Below are positions 9,036 to 15,069 of a stretch of DNA of 27,070 nucleotides, in pieces. Under the pieces are notes generated by a model. It did not search any database. It saw nothing but the letters and a program-made list of their open reading frames with translations, and was not told the origin of the DNA. Both the position numbers and the translations under genes were made by a program. Position 1 is the first letter of the stretch, and each line of letters starts with the position of its first letter. This DNA is from a virus, in the IMG/VR virus record IMGVR_UViG_3300009168_000097, positions 1 through 27,070 of that record; one strand, written 5' to 3'.

Positions 9036-10326
9036 TTTCGTTTGTTTTTGATTTTATCCCTATATTTATTAAATCAGTTGCCTCTTGCAAGTCATAATCA
9101 TAATAAGTATAAAGGATATTTATTTTTTGTTCATCGCTCAAACCAGGCGAAGTAATAACAGATATAACAGCGTCACTTATTGCCTTTGCTGTGTCCGCCT
9201 TCTCTTTTTCGCTTGTCTGTAAAGCTTGCACGTGATCAAATTCGGCACAAATATAATTTGTACCCATTCTCAGTTTGCCGGTTAACCAGCTATAAAATGA
9301 GTTGTTATAAGGGATTACATTGTTCTGATATAATCCCTTCTCGGCTTCGCTTACATTGTTATAAGTACTGTTATTTTTAAAACCAAGTAAATACATGGGA
9401 TAGCCTAAAGAATCGCAAAGCTGCCTTACATCATCTTCAATCTCTTCAAATAAAAGTAAATCCCTTGTTGAAAATCCCATTGCAGTCCATTGAAGCGAAG
9501 CCTTTGAAATGATTACTTGCTTTTTATCCCTGCTTAATCCGTAACCATTTAGATTATCCTGTATGCGATCACCTTCTTCCGGTGTAACAGGGAAAGCATT
9601 AATCCCTGTTGATGCACTATTTAATATTCCTTTAGGTCCAGTATTTTCCATTAACGTCCTTCTGGCTTCCATAGCTGTCAGGATGTTGTTAATAGTACTA
9701 TCCAAAGAATACAGCAAAGAACGGCCCCGGATTGGGTCTAAATCATTTGGTACTGAGTTTTTATAGTGCCAAAGTTCATCCGGTTGTAATTTTAATATTT
9801 CTGTTTTGGTGTCAATTTGCCAATATAAAACAGGGTTTTCTCTGAACCATTGCGAAGCTATTCCAGTTTTGTAGAAAGGTTTTATGATCCAATTGGGGAT
9901 AAGAAATAATTGTAAATCTTTGAAACCTATTGATTTTAAAGGGTAAATAAATACTTCGCCAAAGGTGTAAAAATACTGATCTAATTGTTCTTTAAATGAT
10001 TCCCATGATTGAAGCGGGTTGGGTTGCTTTAAAATGGATTGAATGAACTTAATATCCATTCCAGTTGCCTCTTGTCCGTTCTTATCTTCAATATATACTT
10101 TAGCGTTTGCGCTTGCTTTGGCTATCCTTTGAATAATGGCAGCCACCGGACCGCAATACTTATAAGCGTATAATTGGCCCTCAACGGTCTTACAATCGTT
10201 ACTTACTGAATATCCAGAATCGGATAGATAAATAAAGTTTTTTCCGCTTGCCAATTTAGCCAGCGATCCCGTGCCGTTAACGTCTTTTTTTTTGATTAAA
10301 AATGGAGAGCGAATAGTAAAATCCAT
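9004..10326 (-). CDS. portal protein (HK97 portal family)
   Basis: A protein of about 440 residues that forms the dodecameric DNA gate at one capsid vertex. Recognisable stretches are the wing/stem region with DPIRGRSLLYSLDSTINNI, the GPKGILNS segment, and the clip/stem region DLLLFEEIEDDVRQLCDSLG followed by PMYLLGF and the NNVSEAEKGLYQN helix, all typical of the PF04860-type family. I chose ATG at 10326 (MDFTIRSPF). An in-frame TTG at 10347 exists, but it lies inside the -7 element of the promoter and would precede the transcription start. The promoter at 10345-10376 makes this the first gene of the structural operon. Confidence 0.93.
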   Translation of the reverse strand: MDFTIRSPFLIKKKDVNGTGSLAKLASGKNFIYLSDSGYSVSNDCKTVEGQLYAYKYCGPVAAIIQRIAKASANAKVYIEDKNGQEATGMDIKFIQSILKQPNPLQSWESFKEQLDQYFYTFGEVFIYPLKSIGFKDLQLFLIPNWIIKPFYKTGIASQWFRENPVLYWQIDTKTEILKLQPDELWHYKNSVPNDLDPIRGRSLLYSLDSTINNILTAMEARRTLMENTGPKGILNSASTGINAFPVTPEEGDRIQDNLNGYGLSRDKKQVIISKASLQWTAMGFSTRDLLLFEEIEDDVRQLCDSLGYPMYLLGFKNNSTYNNVSEAEKGLYQNNVIPYNNSFYSWLTGKLRMGTNYICAEFDHVQALQTSEKEKADTAKAISDAVISVITSPGLSDEQKINILYTYYDYDLQEATDLINIGIKSKTNENGTQGTANQI

Positions 10327-10344
10327 TTTAGAATATATTTTGTA

Positions 10345-10376
10345 CAAATGTAAATCATATTTTAATACAATACAAA
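10345..10376 (-). promoter_or_regulatory. Bacteroidota-type promoter of the structural operon
   Basis: On the minus strand a TTTG (10373-10376) is followed by 20 bases and TACATTTG (10345-10352), which matches the Bacteroidota housekeeping consensus TTTG / TAnnTTTG. Transcription should start near 10339, leaving a leader of about 13 bases before the portal ATG at 10326. It lies just downstream of a palindromic operator-like site and a terminator. Confidence 0.75.
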
Positions 10377-10388
10377 ATATATTTTTTT

Positions 10389-10402
10389 ATGATGTATATC
10401 AT
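10389..10402 (-). promoter_or_regulatory. operator-like palindrome, portal promoter
   Basis: The site reads ATGATGTATATCAT, followed on the plus strand by GTTTTAAA. It is one of the copies of the dispersed ATGA-N6-TCAT motif. Its centre lies about 50 bases upstream of the inner edge of the portal -7 element, between terminator and promoter. Binding by a phage regulator is inferred. Confidence 0.6.
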
Positions 10403-10419
10403 GTTTTAAAATGAGGTAA

Positions 10420-10445
10420 TAAAAAACCCGGCTATTAAACCGGGG
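10420..10445 (-). terminator. intrinsic terminator ending the lipoprotein operon
   Basis: On the minus strand a GC hairpin, CCCGG - TTTAATAG - CCGGG (10427-10444), is followed directly by six T residues. It lies about 100 bases after the stop of the gene at 10548 and just before the operator and promoter of the structural operon, so it separates two transcription units. Confidence 0.85.
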
Positions 10446-10547
10446 AAAAAACTTAAACAAATAGATCGTGTATCAATTTATTTATTTGTTTTTATATAGC
10501 AGTGTCTTTTGATCAGAAAGGCTTACTATTAATATCAACTTATAGGT

Positions 10548-10895
10548 TTACTTTTCCTTTGGCTCCTTTTTTACTTTGTGTATAAATTCAATAAGTCTGT
10601 TTGCTTGTACGTCTGCCATTTTCATGTATGTTTCGGCTCTTATTACTTGAATAGGATTAGCATCTCTAATCATTGCGTAATATGCATTTATTAAATCTTC
10701 TTTGGTAAATGACAAAACAGGATGTTCATTTCCGTAATCGGTTTTAGTATTTAAAAGCATATTCATCGCATCATTACCAAGTTTTAATATCTCAGTTAAA
10801 TCATTCTGTTTTTCAAGTTGTTCAACCCGTTTTAAAAGTTGTTTAATGTCTGTTTTATGACATTCAAATCTATTTTCAATATCTTTTATTTCCAT
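10548..10895 (-). CDS. hypothetical coiled-coil protein
   Basis: A 115-residue, highly charged, helical protein. Residues 1-45 have heptad character (DIKQLLKRVEQLEKQND), and the remainder (LINAYYAMIRDANPIQVIRA) is helical, ending in KKEPKEK. It is the last gene of a three-gene operon with the lipoprotein and the DUF4177-like gene, and is followed by an intrinsic terminator. No family is recognised. Confidence 0.65.
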   Translation of the reverse strand: MEIKDIENRFECHKTDIKQLLKRVEQLEKQNDLTEILKLGNDAMNMLLNTKTDYGNEHPVLSFTKEDLINAYYAMIRDANPIQVIRAETYMKMADVQANRLIEFIHKVKKEPKEK

Positions 10896-10910
10896 ATCTT
10901 TACTTTTTAA

Positions 10911-11141
10911 TTATTTACACTCGTTTCTTGAATAAGCCACTAATACACCATTCTCATGATATTCAACCCTGGGTTTACTTTCCCAATAGTCTGCATCGGT
11001 CGGGCTGCAAACTTCCCATTGTTTGATAACTTGCGGTGTCGTGTCAAGGGAATACATAATTGTCCGGCATGTTTGGCAGTCCTCTTTTTTCTCACAGGAA
11101 AATAAAAGGAATAGGAATGATAAAAATAGTAGTGTTTTCAT
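10911..11141 (-). CDS. phage-encoded lipoprotein
   Basis: A 76-residue protein with a type II signal peptide. Lys2 precedes a hydrophobic core, and the lipobox LFSC places the lipidated cysteine at residue 16. The mature protein is only about 60 residues and contains further cysteines (CQTC, C in the centre, C near the end) that could form disulfides in the periplasm or at the surface. The charged residues right after Cys16 (EKKED) resemble those found in Bacteroidota surface-exposed lipoproteins, though that is tentative. Small phage lipoproteins commonly serve in superinfection exclusion or, less often, as outer-membrane spanins; the isolated operon argues for the former. Confidence 0.8.
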   Translation of the reverse strand: MKTLLFLSFLFLLFSCEKKEDCQTCRTIMYSLDTTPQVIKQWEVCSPTDADYWESKPRVEYHENGVLVAYSRNECK

Positions 11142-11144
11142 AAT

Positions 11145-11357
11145 TTAGGATTTAGGTCTTTTAAAATAAAAATAATAGTTAATTCCTGACATATATCTAT
11201 TCTCAATAATTTTTATTAATTCCCATCCTTCCGCACCAAAACAATTTAACTCATCGGTGCTTTGGAAACCATTAATCACAATATATTCCCATTTCTGAAT
11301 AGTTGGAATCCACTCCAATGGTAAAGTAGATGTTTTAGGCTTTACTTTTACTGACAT
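11145..11357 (-). CDS. DUF4177-like small protein
   Basis: A 70-residue protein with the DUF4177 pattern: KWEYIVINGF, then ELNCFGAEGWELIKII, and a final strand ending in FYFKRPK. The family's biochemical role is unknown; members are small alpha/beta proteins found in many bacteria and phages. It is the first gene of the operon that also encodes the lipoprotein, and it has its own promoter with an adjacent palindrome. The gap to the lipoprotein gene is three bases. Confidence 0.75.
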   Translation of the reverse strand: MSVKVKPKTSTLPLEWIPTIQKWEYIVINGFQSTDELNCFGAEGWELIKIIENRYMSGINYYFYFKRPKS

Positions 11358-11379
11358 ATCATTTCGGTTTAGTTATCCA

Positions 11380-11387
11380 CAAATTTA
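11380..11387 (-). promoter_or_regulatory. promoter -7 element of the lipoprotein operon
   Basis: TAAATTTG on the minus strand is a perfect TAnnTTTG match about 23 bases before the ATG at 11357. The -33 position has only ATTT/AATT, which is weak. The palindrome centred about 37 bases upstream may therefore be where an activator compensates, although repression is equally possible. Confidence 0.6.
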
Positions 11388-11410
11388 CAAAATATTTTCC
11401 ATTCTAAATT

Positions 11411-11424
11411 ATGATATTCGTCAT
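11411..11424 (-). promoter_or_regulatory. operator-like palindrome, lipoprotein operon
   Basis: The site reads ATGATATTCGTCAT, the best copy of the dispersed motif, followed on the plus strand by GTTTAAACATGATG, which adds a second inverted half-site. It lies in the 88-base gap between the terminase stop and the DUF4177-like gene. Confidence 0.65.
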
Positions 11425-11445
11425 GTTTAAACATGATGTAGTTAA

Positions 11446-12657
11446 TTACCATAATCTATCTTTTTGACTTAAAATATATCTACAACAATCGATAAAATGA
11501 TCATTCCCTCCCAATGGTTCTGGTAAAATATTACCTTCCTTATCAATTTTATGCACATAGTTTTCCATTTCATTAATGCCATTCTTTGACCGAGATGTCA
11601 AATGTATTTTGTAGCTTTTCATCATTTTTAAACTGTCAAAAATACCAGGCTTTTGTACTGCTAAAATATTAAATCCCTTCATTCTTAATTCCATTATACT
11701 CTTTGGCTCTGCGCTGTCTGCTACTATCATTTGTGACTTTGGAAAACCTATTGTATTTAACTCCTCCTCAATAGAAAACCCGGTCCCCAGTTCTATATTT
11801 GTCAAATTCTGCTTATAAATTCGTTCATCAAAATATACCGAATCACCTAAAATATAGCAGTCAACCAAAACAGTAGGATCAGGATTAAAACCAAAGTCCA
11901 TTCCTGAAAGTATCCTTTTTGCATTTGCCGGGATAGTGTCAACTACTGACCAATTTTTAAATATTAGCCGCTCTGTTAATATTCCCCATTCGCCAAGGCA
12001 ATAGATTTTATAGTCGTTTTCGTCAATATATTTAAGGTTTTCGAGTTGCTCAATATCTTCTTTGGTTAGAAATTGATTATCCATGTAGCTACATTTAACA
12101 ATGTCAGTATCTTTGCGTATCATTTCATTATCAAAGAAATGTTTTTTAATCCAATGAAGATGTGAGATAGGATTAAAAACAAGTATTATTTTAATGTTTG
12201 GAATACCTCTTAACCTTCTGTTTATTTCCAAAAAGTCATCTTTTGTAAACTCCGTAGCTTCCTCAAGTAAGGCAATACGAATGTTAACAATAGACTTTAG
12301 TTTTTCAGGATCGTCAACCCCTGATAAAATAATACGTCTGTCGTTTTCTTTGTTTACTATTTCTAATGGAGTCTTTTTAAACTCTAAAATATCATTAAGT
12401 TGCCAATCTTTAGCAAGTTTTTTTAACCCCTGAAAAACAGAATTGTAAATAGTCGATCCTATTTTTCTAAAAATGATTATATCGCTTTGATGTTTGTTAT
12501 TGAAAAGTTCGATTAAAAGAAGTTGATATAATGTGAAGGACTTTGCCGAACCTGAACCGCCATAGATAATAGTAAACCTATTTTGTGATAAATAAGCCGG
12601 GCAAATCTTATTATAAGCCTTTGCAAAATACTTTTTATTTACTGTCTGCGTTATCAA
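11446..12657 (-). CDS. terL: terminase large subunit
   Basis: A 403-residue packaging motor of the Terminase_3 (PBSX-like) group. The ATPase has a Walker A of GGSGSAKS (residues 33-40), an unusual Ala in place of Gly before Lys, and a Walker B with catalytic acid in IALLEEATEF (128-137). The C-terminal RNase H-like nuclease domain begins at GMDFGFNPDPTVLVDC, continues with VADSAEPKSI, and ends with the metal-ligand segment GGNDHFIDCCRY. The first 23 bases overlap the small-subunit gene. After it comes an unusual insertion: a separate three-gene operon lies between terminase and portal. Confidence 0.95.
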   Translation of the reverse strand: MITQTVNKKYFAKAYNKICPAYLSQNRFTIIYGGSGSAKSFTLYQLLLIELFNNKHQSDIIIFRKIGSTIYNSVFQGLKKLAKDWQLNDILEFKKTPLEIVNKENDRRIILSGVDDPEKLKSIVNIRIALLEEATEFTKDDFLEINRRLRGIPNIKIILVFNPISHLHWIKKHFFDNEMIRKDTDIVKCSYMDNQFLTKEDIEQLENLKYIDENDYKIYCLGEWGILTERLIFKNWSVVDTIPANAKRILSGMDFGFNPDPTVLVDCYILGDSVYFDERIYKQNLTNIELGTGFSIEEELNTIGFPKSQMIVADSAEPKSIMELRMKGFNILAVQKPGIFDSLKMMKSYKIHLTSRSKNGINEMENYVHKIDKEGNILPEPLGGNDHFIDCCRYILSQKDRLW

Positions 12658-12937
12658 CCGGGGGGAGTTCTAAATTTAATCTGTTAATACCTATATCGCC
12701 TTTTATTTCAGTCCTTGCAAGTTTCGGGATGACATATTCAGATAATTCAGATATTACATGAATAGCCTTTGCGGGATCTTCGTCTGCAATTTTCTGCAAC
12801 CAGATAGTCATGTTTTCCAGGTTCATTTCAATAAGGTTTTTATAGGCTGTCTTAATATCCCTGGTAACCGTATTTATGTCACCTTTTTTCTTTAAGGGTT
12901 CGTGCCCCTTTTTAAAGGTAGTTTTATTCTTTCCCAT
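12635..12937 (-). CDS. terS: terminase small subunit (putative)
   Basis: A 100-residue protein with a basic start (FKKGHEPLKKKGDIN) and a helical core (IKTAYKNLIEMNLENMTIWL, then AIHVISELSEYVIPKLART). This resembles the short small-terminase proteins of Bacteroidota phages that recognise the packaging site. The overlap with terL and the dedicated promoter right upstream support the call. It is shorter than many small terminase proteins, and a helix-turn-helix is not obvious, so the assignment depends partly on context. Confidence 0.75.
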   Translation of the reverse strand: MGKNKTTFKKGHEPLKKKGDINTVTRDIKTAYKNLIEMNLENMTIWLQKIADEDPAKAIHVISELSEYVIPKLARTEIKGDIGINRLNLELPPVDNADSK

Positions 12938-12956
12938 AATTGCCCATTATTTATGG

Positions 12957-12987
12957 CAAATTTACGCCAAAATTAGCAATTTACAAA
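12957..12987 (-). promoter_or_regulatory. consensus promoter of the terminase genes
   Basis: On the minus strand TTTG (12984-12987), exactly 19 bases, then TAAATTTG (12957-12964). Both boxes match the Bacteroidota consensus fully. Initiation is expected near 12951, about 14 bases before the small-terminase ATG. No operator palindrome is nearby, unlike most other promoters in the window. Confidence 0.8.
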
Positions 12988-13157
12988 TTAAAATTGTCAA
13001 AGTCTTTTAAAACCAAACCAATGAAAAAGATAATATTTAACAACATAGCTATTGACAAAGCTATAAAATCTTCAAAAAATTTAGTATTATAAAAAAGTAA
13101 TAATAATATTACATAAAAAGGAAATATTATAAGTAAATATCCTATAATCTTTTTCAT
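12981..13157 (-). CDS. 58-residue two-pass membrane protein
   Basis: This small gene starts at ATG 13157 and stops at 12981. The protein is almost entirely two hydrophobic helices (YLLIIFPFYVILLLLFY, then IALSIAMLLNIIFFIGLVL), separated by NTKFFEDF and ending in KDFDNFNL. The size and topology would fit a holin or a small membrane effector, but no lysin gene is next to it, so no function is assigned. It starts 11 bases after the gene at 13169. Its stop codon touches the terminase promoter. Confidence 0.65.
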   Translation of the reverse strand: MKKIIGYLLIIFPFYVILLLLFYNTKFFEDFIALSIAMLLNIIFFIGLVLKDFDNFNL

Positions 13158-13168
13158 ATCTCAAAGGT

Positions 13169-13375
13169 TTAAAAAGGTAAATCAAATGAAATGATAAGAT
13201 ATTCATCATAATCTTTGTAGTATTGATTTCTGTCAGATATTACATTTTCTAAATTCTGATTTGGTATTGCAGAAATCCAGGGTTGATCTTTATATCTTAC
13301 ACAAAGTTGATAGTACTTTTTAGTTTTTGGCATATCTTCTATTTTGAAGTTTTCGGCCGGGATAACATTTTCCAT
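13169..13375 (-). CDS. hypothetical protein
   Basis: A 68-residue protein with no recognised family. It is mixed charged and aromatic (YYQLCVRYKDQPWISAIP in the centre, DEYLIISFDLPF at the end), suggesting a small alpha/beta fold. It follows the VRR-NUC gene after 10 bases and is part of the long accessory operon. Confidence 0.6.
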   Translation of the reverse strand: MENVIPAENFKIEDMPKTKKYYQLCVRYKDQPWISAIPNQNLENVISDRNQYYKDYDEYLIISFDLPF

Positions 13376-13385
13376 ATCTCAATTA

Positions 13386-13787
13386 TTAAAGGTTTAAATA
13401 TACAGTCATTTCGTGTAAGAACTCATCTATTGAACGGACAATGACATATTTATATCCCACCGATTCCATATTCATTTGGAACTCTTTTTGCTTTTCAGAT
13501 TGCACCCCGGCTTTTGATTTCATTTCAATCCAAAGGCCGCAAAAACCCTTATCTCGAAGCATAATCCAACTTCCTGAATCCATTAACTTTTTAATATATG
13601 GCGAAGGATAAGCCAAAAACAAATCAGCGGCTCCAGGTAGTTCACCCTCTGCAAGCGATCTGATAGCGGCTATTTTAGTTCTTTTTCCTCCGTTACCTAC
13701 CTTTAATAGAAAGGGTGAATACTTCTTAAAATGCGTTCTTATAAGCCTTACACAAGCTTTTTGAATGTCGCTTTCAGTATGTTTCAT
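13386..13787 (-). CDS. VRR-NUC domain nuclease
   Basis: A 133-residue stand-alone VRR-NUC endonuclease of the PD-(D/E)XK superfamily. Family markers are Glu5 in the first helix (TESDIQKACVRL), NGGKR at 32-36, the metal-ligand motif PGAADLF (51-57), WIEMKSKAG (86-94), and the final helix with Gln100. The FAN1 and phage members cut branched or flapped DNA. In phages these small enzymes are thought to resolve recombination or replication intermediates, or to help packaging. An ATGA overlap couples it to a zinc-ribbon microprotein. Confidence 0.88.
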   Translation of the reverse strand: MKHTESDIQKACVRLIRTHFKKYSPFLLKVGNGGKRTKIAAIRSLAEGELPGAADLFLAYPSPYIKKLMDSGSWIMLRDKGFCGLWIEMKSKAGVQSEKQKEFQMNMESVGYKYVIVRSIDEFLHEMTVYLNL

Positions 13788-13888
13788 TTTGGTATAAATT
13801 TATCATGTTTTTTATTACAATATGCACACGCCTGAAAACCATTTCTATTATAAAAGAAACAGTTTTTACATTTTAATTTCTTTTTCAT
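13784..13888 (-). CDS. 34-residue zinc-ribbon microprotein
   Basis: A short gene from ATG 13888 to TGA 13784. The peptide has two Cys-X2-Cys knuckles, KCKNC and ACAYC, 14 residues apart from first Cys to first Cys, on a basic background, as expected for a minimal zinc ribbon. Its TGA shares the ATGA with the VRR-NUC start, so the two are translationally coupled. This suggests it may act with the nuclease in recognising DNA or another partner, though that is an inference from the arrangement. Confidence 0.65.
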   Translation of the reverse strand: MKKKLKCKNCFFYNRNGFQACAYCNKKHDKFIPK

Positions 13889-13893
13889 ATTCA

Positions 13894-14079
13894 TTAATTT
13901 AAGTTACCTTCAACTTCTTTTCGGATCTGATCTGAATAACTCCACAAACAATTATCCAGTTCTTTCATTTTCTTTTCGAGTTCATGCTGGGTGCCGGAAA
14001 ACATTATAGGAAATAATTTCCCATCGTGTTCCAAACAAACCCGTTTTTTACACCTTATTTTTTTGATTAATGTTCTCAT
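13894..14079 (-). CDS. hypothetical protein
   Basis: A 61-residue basic-to-acidic helical protein with three cysteines (RCKKRVC near the start, one at about 44). No known family. It is separated by two or three bases from the gene upstream and by five from the microprotein downstream, so it is in the operon. Confidence 0.55.
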   Translation of the reverse strand: MRTLIKKIRCKKRVCLEHDGKLFPIMFSGTQHELEKKMKELDNCLWSYSDQIRKEVEGNLN

Positions 14080-14081
14080 AA

Positions 14082-14324
14082 CTAAGTTTTTAAAACATTC
14101 TTAATTCGATCTAAAAGAGTTAATTTTACTGGTTTTCTTTCGATATGTTCGCCATTTTTATGGATTAAATCCAACACCTTGACGCTGGTAAAATTATAAA
14201 CAAATCCGGTCGATGTTGTTATTTGTCCGCCTAATTTCTGACTTATCAAATTTTGGCAGTCAACATGATGAAGATTATTTCTTTCACCTTCGATCTGAAT
14301 TTCAATGATAAATTTTGCTTTCAT
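14082..14324 (-). CDS. hypothetical protein
   Basis: An 80-residue protein beginning with a beta strand (MKAKFIIEIQIEG), with a central LGGQITTSTGFVYNFTSVKV segment that reads as a second pair of strands and a helical end. No family is recognised. The ATG overlaps the stop of the upstream gene (ATGA, 14321-14324). Confidence 0.6.
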   Translation of the reverse strand: MKAKFIIEIQIEGERNNLHHVDCQNLISQKLGGQITTSTGFVYNFTSVKVLDLIHKNGEHIERKPVKLTLLDRIKNVLKT

Positions 14325-14557
14325 TCGTTATCAATTATAAATTTAACATTAAATAATTTGATTACTTTTCTAAATTTCTTTGCTCCGTTATAACTTATTT
14401 TATTGACTTTGGAATAGTCTGATATGGTTTTAAGGTTAAGATATTGGCCGGATAGTTCAATAATTTGTACAAGCGATTCGTTGTTTAACTCTCCATTTTG
14501 ATATTTAAATCCAATAAAGTTTAAAAGTTTTTGAGTGTTTTCAGCTATTTCAGGCAT
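14321..14557 (-). CDS. small helix-turn-helix-like protein
   Basis: A 78-residue protein from ATG 14557; an in-frame TTG two codons earlier is less likely. The C-terminal half contains LKTISDYSKVNKISYNGAKK, a short pattern frequent in small Bacteroidota mobile-element proteins, where it reads like a winged or simple HTH. The family has no assigned function that I can state. It might regulate the operon or bind phage DNA, but this is only a suggestion from the pattern. Confidence 0.6.
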   Translation of the reverse strand: MPEIAENTQKLLNFIGFKYQNGELNNESLVQIIELSGQYLNLKTISDYSKVNKISYNGAKKFRKVIKLFNVKFIIDNE

Positions 14558-14596
14558 ATTCAATTTTTTGAATTAAACATATAAGTAAGTTAGAAA

Positions 14597-14830
14597 TCAG
14601 TTTGTTTTAAAATCCAAACATCCTTCTGTGTTTTTATTACAATGTGAGCCATAAATACATTCATCAACTACTTCACAAACCGAATTTCTAACAACAGGTA
14701 TAGCAAATAATTTTACTATCTCTGGTTGTGAAATAAGCCACTGAACACCATTAACGAAGGCTTCTTGTTCGCCTCTTTGTTTGTAATTAATTGCAGCTCT
14801 TTGAACCGCTTCTTTTAAATAATCTTTCAT
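14597..14830 (-). CDS. hypothetical Cys-rich protein
   Basis: A 77-residue protein. The N-terminal part is helical (VQRAAINYKQRGEQEAFVNG) and the C-terminal part has four cysteines (CEVVDEC, then HC and GC) that may bind metal. No family is recognised. A 50-base gap separates it from the membrane protein gene upstream, the largest gap in this stretch, with no convincing promoter in it. Confidence 0.6.
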   Translation of the reverse strand: MKDYLKEAVQRAAINYKQRGEQEAFVNGVQWLISQPEIVKLFAIPVVRNSVCEVVDECIYGSHCNKNTEGCLDFKTN

Positions 14831-14880
14831 TTTGTTTTGTTTTTTAAATCCGTAAAATTACATTGTCATACCTGCGGACG

Positions 14881-15069
14881 TTATAAATTTTCAATCCTTT
14901 TATTCCACTTCTCATTAATGCTTTTATAAATAATATCATCTTTCCTTTGCCAATTAATTGCAAGTAAAATTATAACAAACAAAATAAACATCATTAATCC
15001 AAATATACAGAATCCTGGGTTTTGGTCAATGAACTGAAAAAACTGATTCATATAAAAGGTTGTTTTCAT
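14881..15069 (-). CDS. one-pass membrane protein at the end of the CDP-ribitol cassette
   Basis: A 62-residue protein with one strong transmembrane helix (FGLMMFILFVIILLAINW, about residues 23-41), an N-terminal stretch rich in Phe and Gln, and a charged C-terminal tail (KDDIIYKSINEKWNKR). Its ATG overlaps the stop of the CDP-ribitol synthase gene by four bases, so it is translated together with that enzyme. It could tether or assist membrane steps of the glycan modification. A holin-like role is an alternative. Confidence 0.7.
   Translation of the reverse strand: MKTTFYMNQFFQFIDQNPGFCIFGLMMFILFVIILLAINWQRKDDIIYKSINEKWNKRIENL

Noticed and set aside
10326-10347. Earlier TTG start for the portal gene
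   Set aside because: It lies in the -7 promoter element (TACATTTG), upstream of the expected transcription start.
11373-11381. DnaA box TTATCCACA as an origin
   Set aside because: A single box in a promoter region is expected by chance at an appreciable rate; no cluster or AT-rich unwinding array accompanies it.
13793-13806. Possible extra motif copy ending in TTTATCAT followed by GTTTTTT
   Set aside because: It lies in coding sequence of the microprotein, has only one good half-site, and no gene block begins after it.
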